46,637 nucleotides of DNA from NCBI RefSeq assembly GCF_004346095.1, contig NZ_SLZV01000025.1:1-46637 (forward strand), read 5' to 3'. The stretch comes from Faecalimonas umbilicata (GTDB taxonomy: Bacteria; Bacillota; Clostridia; Lachnospirales; Lachnospiraceae). Below are positions 21,870 through 30,093 of the stretch, one piece after another (position 1 is the stretch's first letter; each line of letters starts with the position of its first letter). The notes below the pieces were generated by a model. That model saw nothing but the letters and a program-made list of their open reading frames with translations, was not told the origin of the DNA and did not search any database. A program made the position numbers and the translations under genes.

Positions 21870-22789
21870 TGGCAGTAAAAAGAGGCGGTCTTGGAAAAGG
21901 GCTGGACAGTCTGATTCCGGATCATAAAACAAAGGCGAATACGAGCAAAGATAAGGTGAGCGAGCAGGCTTCTGGAAAAGAAAAAACAACAATGCCTGCA
22001 TCGGGAGAACAAAAAGTAAAAATAACAAAAGTAGAGCCAAATCGTACACAGCCAAGAAAAAATTTTGATGAAGATTCCCTGATCGAATTAGCAGATTCCA
22101 TCCGGCAATTCGGTGTACTTCAACCACTTCTTGTTCAGAAAAAAGGAGATTATTATGAGATTATTGCCGGAGAAAGAAGATGGCGCGCTGCAAAAATGGC
22201 AGGTCTGAAAGAAATTCCCGTAATCATCAGAGAATATTCTCATCAAGAAATGGTAGAGATTGCCTTAATCGAAAATATTCAGAGAGAAAATCTTAATCCG
22301 ATTGAGGAAGCTCAGGCATTCAAGCGGCTGTTGGAAGAGTTTCAATTAAAACAGGACGAAGTGGCAGAGAGGGTTTCTAAGAGTAGAACAGCAGTTACCA
22401 ACTCCATGCGTCTTCTGAAGCTTGATGAAAAAGTGCAGCAGATGATCATCGATGATATGATTTCTACAGGACATGCAAGAGCGCTTCTTGCAATTGAAGA
22501 CAAAGAGCAGCAATATATTCTTGCTAATAAAATTTTTGATGAAAAGCTAAGCGTGCGTGAGACAGAAAAACTTGTAAAAGATTTAAAGAAACCGAAAAAG
22601 GAAAAAACGAAAAAGGATACTAGCAATGACTTTATTTATCGGGATCTGGAAGAGAAAATGAGATCGGTGATTGGAACCAAAGTCAGTGTCAATCAGAAAT
22701 CAAAAGGAAAAGGGAAAATAGAAATCGAATACTATTCTGACGAAGAGTTGGAACATATATTTGAAATGATCATGTCTATCCATCAGTAA
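21869..22789 (+). CDS. parB: Chromosome partitioning protein ParB (Spo0J)
   Basis: A 306-residue CTP-dependent clamp that loads at parS. It has a basic N-terminal ParA-contact region beginning MAVKRGGLGKGLDSLIPD, a nuclease-fold N domain with the arginine patch GERRWRAAKMAG (about 108-119), a central helix-turn-helix (VAERVSKSRTAVTNSMRLLKL) and a C-terminal dimer domain after a lysine-rich linker. Start and stop codons of parA and parB overlap (TAATG), so expression is coupled. Confidence 0.96.
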   Translation: MAVKRGGLGKGLDSLIPDHKTKANTSKDKVSEQASGKEKTTMPASGEQKVKITKVEPNRTQPRKNFDEDSLIELADSIRQFGVLQPLLVQKKGDYYEIIAGERRWRAAKMAGLKEIPVIIREYSHQEMVEIALIENIQRENLNPIEEAQAFKRLLEEFQLKQDEVAERVSKSRTAVTNSMRLLKLDEKVQQMIIDDMISTGHARALLAIEDKEQQYILANKIFDEKLSVRETEKLVKDLKKPKKEKTKKDTSNDFIYRDLEEKMRSVIGTKVSVNQKSKGKGKIEIEYYSDEELEHIFEMIMSIHQ

Positions 22790-22826
22790 AATTTGTACAC
22801 GAACCATTTGAAAAAAAGGAGGAAAT

Positions 22827-23366
22827 ATGGAAGACAGTTTACTATTTCATCTCGGGTTTGATCCGGTGTTCCTTTTGCTTGGACTCCTGATTTTCATTAT
22901 AATCTTATTTGTGCTTGTCATAAGTATGCATATGAAATATAATCGCTTAAAAAGCAGTTACAATGCATTTATGAAAGGCAAAGATGGAAGGTCAATGGAA
23001 AAGAGCATTACAGACCGACTGGATGAAATTGATAATTTATCCCATATGGCAAAGTTAAACCGGCAGAATATAAAAGAAATTTATCGGAGGCTAGAAGGAA
23101 ATTATCAGAAGATTGGAATTGTCAAGTATGACGCATTTCAGGAAATGGGAGGAAATCTCAGTTTTGTGTTGACATTGCTTGATGCAAATGATAATGGCTT
23201 TGTGTTAAATGTAATGCATAGCCGGGAAGGGTGCTATAACTATATTAAGGAGATTGTGAAGGGTGAAAGTTATGTAGAACTGTCATCGGAGGAAACGGAA
23301 TCATTAGAGAAAGCAATTTTCCAGGAAGCATATGCACTCAAAGATATTGTAGATGTAAAAAAATAG
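22827..23366 (+). CDS. DUF4446 family membrane protein
   Basis: A 179-residue protein with one N-terminal transmembrane helix (about 14-36) and a cytoplasmic part with a coiled-coil-like segment (50-90), followed by the conserved KYDAFQEMGGNLSF and NGFVLNVMHSREG motifs. DUF4446 proteins are commonly encoded beside parAB in clostridia. Function is unknown; position suggests a link with chromosome segregation or sporulation. AAAGGAGG precedes the ATG, 37 bp after parB. Confidence 0.85.
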   Translation: MEDSLLFHLGFDPVFLLLGLLIFIIILFVLVISMHMKYNRLKSSYNAFMKGKDGRSMEKSITDRLDEIDNLSHMAKLNRQNIKEIYRRLEGNYQKIGIVKYDAFQEMGGNLSFVLTLLDANDNGFVLNVMHSREGCYNYIKEIVKGESYVELSSEETESLEKAIFQEAYALKDIVDVKK

Positions 23367-23387
23367 AAGGTATGAGGAGAAAAACAA

Positions 23388-24665
23388 ATGTTAGATATTA
23401 AATTTTTAAGAGCAAACCCAGATATTGTAAAACAGAATATTAAAAATAAATTTCAGGACAGTAAGCTTCCACTTGTGGATGAAGTGATCGCACTGGATTT
23501 AAGAAACAGAGAGATCAAACAGGAAGTAGAAGCGCTTCGTGCAGAGAAAAATAAAATTTCCAAAATGATCGGAGCATGCATGGCTCAGGGGAAAAAAGAA
23601 GAGGCAGAAGAGTATAAGAGACAGGTGTCTGCTCAGGGAGATACCATTGAAAAACTTTCTGTGGAAGAAAAAGAAGTAGAAGAGAAGATTAAGACGATTA
23701 TGATGACAATTCCAAATATCATTGATCCATCTGTTCCAATCGGAAAAGATGACAGTGAAAATGTGGAATTAGAGAGATATGGAGAGCCGGTCGTGCCAGA
23801 TTATGAGATTCCGTATCACACAGAAATCATGGAAAAATTTGACGGAATTGATCTGGAAAGTGCAGGAAAGGTAGCAGGAAACGGATTTTATTATCTGATG
23901 GGAGATATTGCACGATTACATTCTGCAGTGATTTCTTATGCGCGTGATTTTATGATCGACCGCGGATTTACTTATTGCATCCCGCCATTCATGATTCGCA
24001 GTAATGTAGTGACAGGAGTGATGAGCTTTGCGGAGATGGATTCTATGATGTACAAGATTGAAGGAGAAGACTTATATCTGATCGGTACAAGTGAACACTC
24101 TATGATCGGAAAATTCATCGATACCATGCTCGATGAGAAGACATTGCCAAGAACGTTAACATCTTATTCTCCATGCTTCCGGAAAGAAAAAGGAGCTCAT
24201 GGAATCGAGGAAAGAGGAGTGTACCGTATTCACCAGTTTGAAAAACAAGAAATGATCGTTGTATGTAAGCCAGAAGACAGCATGAAATGGTACGATGTGA
24301 TGTGGAAAAATACAGTAGATCTGTTCCGCTCTCTTGATATTCCGGTTCGTACTCTTGAATGTTGTTCAGGAGATCTTGCTGATCTGAAAGTAAAATCTGT
24401 TGATGTAGAGGCATGGTCACCAAGACAACAGAAATATTTTGAAGTTGGAAGCTGCTCAAATCTGGGAGACGCTCAGGCGAGAAGATTGAATATCAGAGTC
24501 AAAGGTGAGGACGGAAAATATTTCGCTCATACACTAAATAACACAGTAGTTGCACCACCTAGAATGCTGATTGCTTTTCTGGAGAACAACCTTCAAGCAG
24601 ACGGTTCTATCAAGATTCCAGCTGCATTACAACCGTATATGGGTGGTAAGACAGAAATCAAATAG
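23388..24665 (+). CDS. serS: Seryl-tRNA synthetase
   Basis: A 425-residue class II aminoacyl-tRNA synthetase that charges tRNA-Ser. The N-terminal long coiled-coil arm (about 35-100) contacts the long variable arm of tRNA-Ser. The catalytic core has the motif 2 region FRKEKGAHGIEERGVYRIHQFEKQE-like sequence (about 265-288) and the motif 3 region NNTVVAPPRMLIAFLEN (about 385-401). Motif 3 usually reads NGSGLAVGRTL, so this is the divergent SerRS branch seen in some clostridia. AGGAG precedes the start. No T-box leader is visible. Confidence 0.93.
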   Translation: MLDIKFLRANPDIVKQNIKNKFQDSKLPLVDEVIALDLRNREIKQEVEALRAEKNKISKMIGACMAQGKKEEAEEYKRQVSAQGDTIEKLSVEEKEVEEKIKTIMMTIPNIIDPSVPIGKDDSENVELERYGEPVVPDYEIPYHTEIMEKFDGIDLESAGKVAGNGFYYLMGDIARLHSAVISYARDFMIDRGFTYCIPPFMIRSNVVTGVMSFAEMDSMMYKIEGEDLYLIGTSEHSMIGKFIDTMLDEKTLPRTLTSYSPCFRKEKGAHGIEERGVYRIHQFEKQEMIVVCKPEDSMKWYDVMWKNTVDLFRSLDIPVRTLECCSGDLADLKVKSVDVEAWSPRQQKYFEVGSCSNLGDAQARRLNIRVKGEDGKYFAHTLNNTVVAPPRMLIAFLENNLQADGSIKIPAALQPYMGGKTEIK

Positions 24666-24676
24666 AGGAAAAAAAC

Positions 24677-25552
24677 GTGCATCAATATTTAAAAGCAATC
24701 GGATTTGACCATCTGAAAACGAAAAAAGATCTGAAAGAAGTTCTGAGAGATACAAAGGAAAACTTTACAAGTCACGAAGAAACTGCAAATATAGAAGGAG
24801 AAATAGTTTGTGAATATAAGAAAGAATATTCTGAAGCTATGGGAATCATTATGTGCGGGGACTACGATGGCGAAGAATTTGAGATGGAATACTACTTCCC
24901 TTATTTAAAGGGAAGTGGTATTACTTCTTATGAAGATATCATTGTGGAAAAGAGAATGGACAGAGACATGTACCTGGGTGTATGTGAGGATGTGCGGGTT
25001 GGAATCAGTCTGATATTTCATCTGATCAATGGGATGGAGTACCGTCAAGTGAAAAACTCGGGAGGAGTTTCTAAAAAATCTACTTCTCTGACACTTTCGG
25101 CTATGGCGCTTTCAGGAAGTATTTTACTGCCGATTAAGAAAAATGATTATCAGCTTCAGAGCCAACAGGAAGAGGCAAGAAACCGTATGATGCTTTTGAG
25201 TGCGGCAAAAAGTGGTGACGAGAAAGCGATGGAGACATTGACATTAGAGGATATGGACACTTACTCCAAAGTTTCCAAAAAGTTGATGACAAATGATGTC
25301 TATACAATTGTGGATACATATTTTATGCCATATGGTGCAGAATGTGACCAGTATTCTATTTTGGGAGAGATTTTAAAGATTCGTTCCTGTAGAAATGAGA
25401 GAACCGGCACAGAACTTTATGTATTTACGATGGATGTCAATGAACTGCAGTTTGACGTTTGCGTACCGAAAAATAGTATTTTCGGAGTGCCGGAAGTAGG
25501 GCGGAGATTTAAAGCGAATATATGGCTGCAGGGGATAATTAATTTCCAGTAA
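24677..25552 (+). CDS. DUF3881 family protein
   Basis: A 291-residue soluble protein resembling DUF3881, a family largely limited to Lachnospiraceae-type clostridia. It starts with GTG after GAGGAA, 11 bp behind serS, so it is likely co-transcribed. Visible landmarks are MHQYLKAIGF at the N terminus and a C-terminal half rich in beta strands (YTIVDTYFMPYGAECDQYSILGEI region, residues about 212-235). No catalytic motif, signal peptide or membrane helix is recognised. Function unknown. Confidence 0.75.
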   Translation: MHQYLKAIGFDHLKTKKDLKEVLRDTKENFTSHEETANIEGEIVCEYKKEYSEAMGIIMCGDYDGEEFEMEYYFPYLKGSGITSYEDIIVEKRMDRDMYLGVCEDVRVGISLIFHLINGMEYRQVKNSGGVSKKSTSLTLSAMALSGSILLPIKKNDYQLQSQQEEARNRMMLLSAAKSGDEKAMETLTLEDMDTYSKVSKKLMTNDVYTIVDTYFMPYGAECDQYSILGEILKIRSCRNERTGTELYVFTMDVNELQFDVCVPKNSIFGVPEVGRRFKANIWLQGIINFQ

Positions 25553-25622
25553 ATGAGAAGAAAAGCAGATAAAAAGTTTCAAAAGTTTCAAAATAGGTAT
25601 TTCAAAATCAGAGATTATTTGG

Positions 25623-25628
25623 TATACT
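25623..25628 (+). promoter_or_regulatory. Candidate -10 box upstream of the tRNA-like region
   Basis: TATACT with a weak -35 (TTTCAA at 25600-25605, 17-bp spacing). If used, transcription would start near 25636 and run through the structured segment into tRNA-Arg, ending at the terminator at 26020-26068. Confidence 0.4.
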
Positions 25629-25635
25629 AATAACA

Positions 25636-25940
25636 GTGTGAAAAAACATATTGCTTTGTTTCGGCAAAGCAGATGCATGTTTCCTTAGTTAAATGGATAT
25701 AACAAGTGCCTCCTAAGGAGGAACCAAGGTTATCACTTCCTGAAAAAACTTTTGGGTTCAAATCTAGTTAAGAAGAGTAAAAATTGACACGAAGGTATTG
25801 CCCTAAAAGGGGAGTGCTTTGATGTCACCAACATGAAAAATAATAGTAATTAACAGCTTGAAAAAAGCTGATAATTAAATAAAGGTTGCCATTACCAAAA
25901 AGCCGGAAAACCGCGTGTTTTCAAGGAAAAATGGCATTTT
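25636..25940 (+). ncRNA. Structured leader with a degenerate tRNA-Arg-like 5' half
   Basis: This gene-free stretch holds a hairpin TGCTTTG/CAAAGCA (about 25650-25670). Bases 25685-25704 are identical to the D-arm region of tRNA-Arg at 25947-25966, and the following anticodon-loop sequence CTCCTAAG is shared too. AAGTG (25704-25708) can pair with CACTT (25734-25738), enclosing CCTCC/GGAGG. Further down are a GGGTTCAAATC T-loop-like string (about 25754-25764), a CAGCTT/AAGCTG hairpin, and a 7-bp stem TGCCATT/AATGGCA that closes just before the real tRNA. It could be a tRNA-derived RNA, a broken tRNA, or an old integration scar. No protein coding is seen. Confidence 0.4.
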
Positions 25941-26012
25941 GTCTCGTTAGTTAAATGGATATAACATGGTCCTCCTAAGACTAAATTATAGGTTCGATTC
26001 CTATACGAGACG
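25941..26012 (+). tRNA. tRNA-Arg (anticodon CCU); likely integration site of the element
   Basis: Cloverleaf fold with acceptor stem GTCTCGT/ACGAGAC, D-arm, anticodon loop CTCCTAA (CCU), T-arm ATAGG TTCGATT CCTAT and discriminator G; CCA is not encoded. The gene is intact. The mobile element genes start directly after its 3' end. tRNA 3' ends are common ICE attachment sites, so this is the probable left junction, but the matching repeat at the far end is outside the window. Confidence 0.93.
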
Positions 26013-26019
26013 GCCAGTC

Positions 26020-26068
26020 AAAAGCGTTCGATTATTAGCAGAAATGCAAATAATGGGGCGCTTTTTTG
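26020..26068 (+). terminator. Terminator after tRNA-Arg
   Basis: Stem AAAGCG/CGCTTT continues inward through ATTATT/AATAAT and is followed by a T-run. It stops tRNA transcription before the element. Confidence 0.75.
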
Positions 26069-26109
26069 ATAAGAAAAATGCATGATTTTATTGCTTTGAG
26101 GATGATTTT

Positions 26110-26331
26110 CAGCTAATACAATGAAATAATTGTTAGCTGGCAGCTAATAAAAAATAGCGTTTTGCAAACAGACTGTATCAGAGATATTGCTAACATTTGG
26201 GGAAGTATCTGTTGTCACCAGTGATTTAGGGATGTAAAATACAGTAAATAAAAGGAAAAATCCTTTGCAGAATATAATTTGCAAACATATATTAGCTGAA
26301 ACAATGGAGAAATATATTAGCTGTAGCTAAT
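26110..26331. promoter_or_regulatory. Two palindromes plus half-sites: candidate centromere/operator of the element par genes
   Basis: A 15-bp palindrome TTAGCTGGCAGCTAA-type site is at 26133-26147 and a 16-bp palindrome ATTAGCTGTAGCTAAT at 26316-26331. Each is preceded by a half-site (CAGCTAAT 26110-26117; ATTAGCTG 26291-26298), with similar spacer sequence containing ACAATG. They lie upstream of the element's parB-parA-parB genes, the usual place for a plasmid-type centromere or autoregulatory operator. The two clusters are about 180 bp apart. No gene is seen in 26069-26419. Confidence 0.6.
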
Positions 26332-26341
26332 AGGAAACGAG

Positions 26342-26394
26342 ATGCTCGTTTGGAACTGATTTCAAAAATAATCGGATCCAGACGAGCATTTTTT
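26342..26394 (+). terminator. Terminator-like hairpin directly upstream of the first parB
   Basis: ATGCTCGT, then TGGA, pair with TCCA, then ACGAGCAT, and a run of six T follows. The hairpin ends only about 26 bp before the parB start. It can block transcription from the tRNA side, or act as an attenuator for a promoter inside the palindrome region. Confidence 0.75.
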
Positions 26395-26419
26395 AGTCTG
26401 ACCGAAGAAGGAGGAAATA

Positions 26420-27295
26420 ATGACTGAAGTAACGAAAGAATTTATCCAGAAGAATGAAAAAGAGAAGATCATTGAAATTGAGATTGAAAGACTTCGTTCA
26501 TTTAAAAATCATCCTTTTCAAGTGAAAGATGATAATGAGATGCATTTATTAAAAGAAAGTATTGAGAAGTATGGAATTCTCACTCCGTTGATTGTCAGAC
26601 CTGTGCCGGATGGAGTTTACGAGATTATAGCGGGACACAGGAGAAGACATGCTGCTGAGTTACTGGGATATCGAAAAGTACCGGTAATAATTCGTGTAAT
26701 GAATGAAGATGAAGCTATTTTGAATATGGTAGATTCCAATCTGCACAGAGAAAAAATCAGTTTTAGTGAAAAGGCTTTTGCTTACAAAATGAAAAATGAT
26801 GTACTGAAAAGAAAATCGGGCAGGAAAAAAGGCCAAATAGACCACAAAACGAAAAAGAAGAGAACAGTGGAGATTATCAGTGAAGAATGTGGTGATAGTC
26901 CGAAACAGGTACAACGGTATATTTCATTAACGAAACTAATACCGGAGTTTTTACAAAAATTGGATGATGAATTGATATCTTTTAATCCGGCAGTTGAAAT
27001 TTCAGCGTTGAAGGAAGAACAGCAAAAACAATTGTTGGAAGCTATGGATTATGCTCAGGCTGTTCCATCTATATCACAGGCACAACGAATTAAAAAGTTA
27101 AGTAAAGAAAACCAACTTACATTAGAAAAGATGCAGGAAATTATGAGTGAGATAAAAAAAGGTGAGATCACGAGAGTTGCTTTTACAAATGAGCAGCTTC
27201 ACAAATATTTTCCAAGCAGATACACACCCGCCATGATGAAACGAGAAATTATAGCATTATTGAAAATCTGGCAGAATGAAAATTGGGAGAAATAA
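26420..27295 (+). CDS. ParB-like partition protein of the element (first copy)
   Basis: A 291-residue ParB/RepB/Spo0J-type protein. The nuclease-fold N domain has HPFQVKDDNEMHLLKESI (about 32-49) and GHRRRHAAELLG (about 73-84). A helix-turn-helix follows (SEECGDSPKQVQRYISLTKLI, about 155-175), and the C terminus holds a short conserved tail with KYFPSRYTPAMMKREI. It is clearly paralogous to the third gene of this cassette and distant from the chromosomal ParB. AAGGAGG lies just before the ATG. Its stop is directly followed by the parA start. Likely role: partition or stable inheritance of the circular form. Confidence 0.85.
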   Translation: MTEVTKEFIQKNEKEKIIEIEIERLRSFKNHPFQVKDDNEMHLLKESIEKYGILTPLIVRPVPDGVYEIIAGHRRRHAAELLGYRKVPVIIRVMNEDEAILNMVDSNLHREKISFSEKAFAYKMKNDVLKRKSGRKKGQIDHKTKKKRTVEIISEECGDSPKQVQRYISLTKLIPEFLQKLDDELISFNPAVEISALKEEQQKQLLEAMDYAQAVPSISQAQRIKKLSKENQLTLEKMQEIMSEIKKGEITRVAFTNEQLHKYFPSRYTPAMMKREIIALLKIWQNENWEK

Positions 27296-27310
27296 ATGGA
27301 GGAAAACAGT

Positions 27311-28096
27311 ATGTGTAGAGTAATTTCAGTAGCAAACCAGAAAGGCGGAGTTGCAAAAAGTACAACGACTTTAAATCTTGGGGTAGGATTGGCAAGACAA
27401 GAAAAAAAAGTGTTATTGATTGATGCGGATCCACAGGGAAGTTTAACTGCAAGTCTTGGATATGTAGAACCGGATGATATTGGAACTACACTTGCAACTA
27501 TTATGATGAATATTATCAATGACGAGGAAATTGCTGAGGAAGAAGGCGTTTTACATCATGAGGAACAAGTGGATCTCCTACCGGCTAATATTGAGTTATC
27601 TGCTTTGGAAGTAACCATGAGTAATGTAATGAGCAGAGAACTGATCATGAAGGAATATATTGATACGATGCGATCACGATACGATTATATTTTGATTGAT
27701 TGTATGCCGAGTTTAGGAATGATGACTATCAATGCTTTAGTAGCTTCTGATACGGTTCTGATACCTGTACAAGCTGCATATCTGCCGGTTAAAGGACTTC
27801 AACAGTTGATCAGGACTATTTCTATGGTAAAGAAGAGATTGAACCGGAAGCTGACGATACAGGGAATTCTTTTGACAATGGTGGATTTTCGTACTAATTA
27901 CGCCAAAGATATTGCTTCCAGAGTGAGAGAAACTTATGGATCTAAGATTTCTATCTTTGAAAATGTCATTCCACTATCAGTTAAGGTAGCTGAAGCAAGT
28001 GCGGAAGGAAAAAGTATTTATTGTCATTGTCCAAATGGAAAAGTATCTATGGCTTATGAAAAGCTGACGCAGGAGGTTTTGGAAAATGAAAAGTAG
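27311..28096 (+). CDS. ParA-like ATPase of the element
   Basis: A 261-residue Soj-type ATPase: VANQKGGVAKSTTTLNLG near the N terminus is a deviant Walker A (KGGVAKST, alanine in place of the usual glycine), with LIDCMPSLG as Walker B. I chose the ATG at 27311 because GGAGG sits seven bases upstream; an ATG at 27296, right after the parB stop, would add five residues. The gene overlaps the next parB by 11 bp. It would act with the flanking ParB proteins in segregation of the element. Confidence 0.88.
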   Translation: MCRVISVANQKGGVAKSTTTLNLGVGLARQEKKVLLIDADPQGSLTASLGYVEPDDIGTTLATIMMNIINDEEIAEEEGVLHHEEQVDLLPANIELSALEVTMSNVMSRELIMKEYIDTMRSRYDYILIDCMPSLGMMTINALVASDTVLIPVQAAYLPVKGLQQLIRTISMVKKRLNRKLTIQGILLTMVDFRTNYAKDIASRVRETYGSKISIFENVIPLSVKVAEASAEGKSIYCHCPNGKVSMAYEKLTQEVLENEK

Positions 28097-28994
28097 AAGT
28101 GGAGAAAAAATCAAATTGACAAGCATTGATGAATTGCTAGGAGTAGTCAATGAAGAGTCTGCAATGGAAATAGAAATCAACAGAATACATGCATTTAAAG
28201 ATCATCCTTTCAAAGTATTGGATGATGAAAAGATGGCAGATTTAGTAGAGAGTGTAAAGATCTACGGAGTATTGACACCAGTTTTGTTACGGTCTGATGG
28301 TGAAAATGGATATGAGATGATCTCAGGTCATCGAAGAATGCACGCGGCTGTTATAGCTGGGTTGGAAACAATTCCTGCAATTGTTAGAGAGTTGTCAGAT
28401 GATGATGCGGTCATTGCTATGGTAGATGCCAATATCCAACGGGAAGAGTTACTTCCGAGTGAAAAAGCATTTGCTTATAGGATGAAGTTGGATGCAATGA
28501 AACATCAGGGATATAGGACAGATATAACTTCTGGTCAAAATGGCCAGAAGTCGAAAGGAGTTGTTTCAAGAGACATTTTAGCAGAGCAGGTTGGAGAGAG
28601 TACAAGAAATGTTCAGCGCTATATTCGCCTTACAGAATTGATTCCAGAATTATTAGATATGGTAGATGTAAAGAAATTGAACTTTACCATTGCTGTTGAT
28701 ATTTCCTACATTGAAAAGGAAATACAGAAATGGATCTACGAGTATATCCGAGATACAGGATTTATTAAACCAAAGCAGATTACAGCTTTGAGAAAACAGT
28801 TGGAAGAAGGATCGGTGAATCAGGGATTTATGATCTCGATTTTCAATAGCTGCATTGCGGTAAAAGCACCGGAACGAAAAGTGGTGTTATCAGGAAAGAA
28901 GCTCACAAAATATTTTCCGGAAGATTATTCGGAAGCGGATATGGAAAAGGTGATTGAGGCATTGCTGGAACAATGGAAAAGAGAACAGGAATAA
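28086..28994 (+). CDS. ParB-like partition protein of the element (second copy)
   Basis: A 302-residue ParB-family protein, paralogue of the gene at 26420. Shared blocks include HPFKVLDDEKM, SGHRRMHAA, VDANIQREEL, PSEKAFAYRMK and the C-terminal KLTKYFPEDYSEADMEKVIEAL-type tail. The start lies inside the parA end with AGGAGG upstream (coupled translation). Having two ParB proteins around one ParA suggests either different DNA sites or heteromeric clamps. No catalytic residues beyond the family fold are recognised. Confidence 0.85.
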   Translation: MKSRSGEKIKLTSIDELLGVVNEESAMEIEINRIHAFKDHPFKVLDDEKMADLVESVKIYGVLTPVLLRSDGENGYEMISGHRRMHAAVIAGLETIPAIVRELSDDDAVIAMVDANIQREELLPSEKAFAYRMKLDAMKHQGYRTDITSGQNGQKSKGVVSRDILAEQVGESTRNVQRYIRLTELIPELLDMVDVKKLNFTIAVDISYIEKEIQKWIYEYIRDTGFIKPKQITALRKQLEEGSVNQGFMISIFNSCIAVKAPERKVVLSGKKLTKYFPEDYSEADMEKVIEALLEQWKREQE

Positions 28995-29084
28995 GGGGTG
29001 TAAAAATAAGATAACCCAAAGAAAGAAGAGATACAGAAGTTTAAAAAAAGGACTTCTATGAGAGAAAGGAAGGGAGGAAGATAC

Positions 29085-30083
29085 ATGGACAAAAAAATGA
29101 ATTTTAAATATTTTTATGGAACAGAAGCAGATCAGTTTAGTTTTTACAGAATACCCAAAGCTCTATTTACCAATGAGTGCTTCAAGGATCTTTCCAGTGA
29201 TGCGAAGATTTTATACGGTTTGATGCTGGACAGAATGTCTTTATCCATTAAGAATCAGTGGTTTGATGAAGAAAATCGGGCATATATCTATTTTTCCATT
29301 GAAGATATCATGGAATTATTGAATTGTGGCAGAAATAAAGCGGTGAAATCTCTTCAGGAGCTGGATGATGAAAAAGGGATCGGTTTGATTGAAAAGCGCA
29401 GGCAGGGCTTTGGAAAAGTTACGATCATCTATGTAAAATCATTTATTCAGGAGGGGTGTGAGGAAGAGAAAAAAGAAAAATCAAAGATGGTGAAGTTTAC
29501 AAATCAAACTTCTGTAGAGGAAGAAGAGACAGAAGAAGTTTACATTTCAAACTTCAAGAAGTCCCAAAAACAAACTTCAAGAAGTCCCGAAAATAAACTT
29601 CAAGAAGTTTACATTTCAAACTCTAATAATACTAATATTAACAATACTAATCTTAGTGAGAATAAATCTAATCATATCGTATCTGCAGATGGGATAGGAT
29701 CCGAAGAGGATGAGATGGAAACATTACATGCGTATCAATCTCTGATCAAAGAAAACCTGGATTATGATTCTCTGTTAGTGAGTCATCCTCATGACAAAAA
29801 TCAGATTGATGAAATTGTGGATCTGATCGTAGAGACTGTCATGTGTAAGAGCGATAAAGTATTGATTGCAAGCAACTGGTATTCAGGAGCTTTGGTAAGG
29901 GGAAAATTCATGAAGCTGGATTATTCGCATGTAGAGTATGTGCTGCATTGTCTGGAAGGAAATACGAGTAAAATTAAGAATATCAAGAAATATTTACTTG
30001 CGGCATTGTTCAATGCTCCTTCAACGATAAGTGGATATTACCGAGCAGAAGTAAATCATGATATGCCGTGGCTAGCAAGATAG
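29085..30083 (+). CDS. Replication initiator protein, RepA_N-type
   Basis: A 332-residue protein whose N-terminal domain (about 12-110; FYRIPKALFTNECFKDLSSDAKILYGLMLDR region) is the winged-helix RepA_N domain of Gram-positive plasmid and ICE initiators. A low-complexity middle (125-210) is followed by a C-terminal helical domain typical of host-specific functions. The start at 29085 follows GGGAGG. The middle of the gene contains 23-bp iterons, as in RepA_N replicons where the origin lies inside rep. It implies autonomous replication of the excised element. Confidence 0.85.
   Translation: MDKKMNFKYFYGTEADQFSFYRIPKALFTNECFKDLSSDAKILYGLMLDRMSLSIKNQWFDEENRAYIYFSIEDIMELLNCGRNKAVKSLQELDDEKGIGLIEKRRQGFGKVTIIYVKSFIQEGCEEEKKEKSKMVKFTNQTSVEEEETEEVYISNFKKSQKQTSRSPENKLQEVYISNSNNTNINNTNLSENKSNHIVSADGIGSEEDEMETLHAYQSLIKENLDYDSLLVSHPHDKNQIDEIVDLIVETVMCKSDKVLIASNWYSGALVRGKFMKLDYSHVEYVLHCLEGNTSKIKNIKKYLLAALFNAPSTISGYYRAEVNHDMPWLAR
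29549..29617 (+). repeat. Three 23-bp iterons inside the rep gene (candidate replication origin)
   Basis: AAACTTCAAGAAGT recurs at 29549-29562, 29572-29585 and 29595-29608, exactly 23 bp apart (about two helical turns). Partial copies are on both sides: AAACTTC at 29506, GAAGTTTAC at 29492 and 29535. Each core is itself partly palindromic (ACTTC..GAAGT). The region encodes the low-complexity linker of the initiator, so coding constraint is low. By analogy with RepA_N plasmids this is the likely origin. Confidence 0.75.
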
Positions 30084-30093
30084 GAGGACAGAT

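Noticed and set aside
25680-25940. Group I intron in tRNA-Arg(CCU), as known from Agrobacterium
   Set aside because: The conserved group I core elements are not visible and the downstream tRNA is complete by itself, with no 3' exon left for the upstream half.
29492-29617. CRISPR array
   Set aside because: The repeats are only 14 bp with 9-bp spacing inside a coding gene, so iterons fit and CRISPR does not. No other CRISPR-like array was seen in the window.
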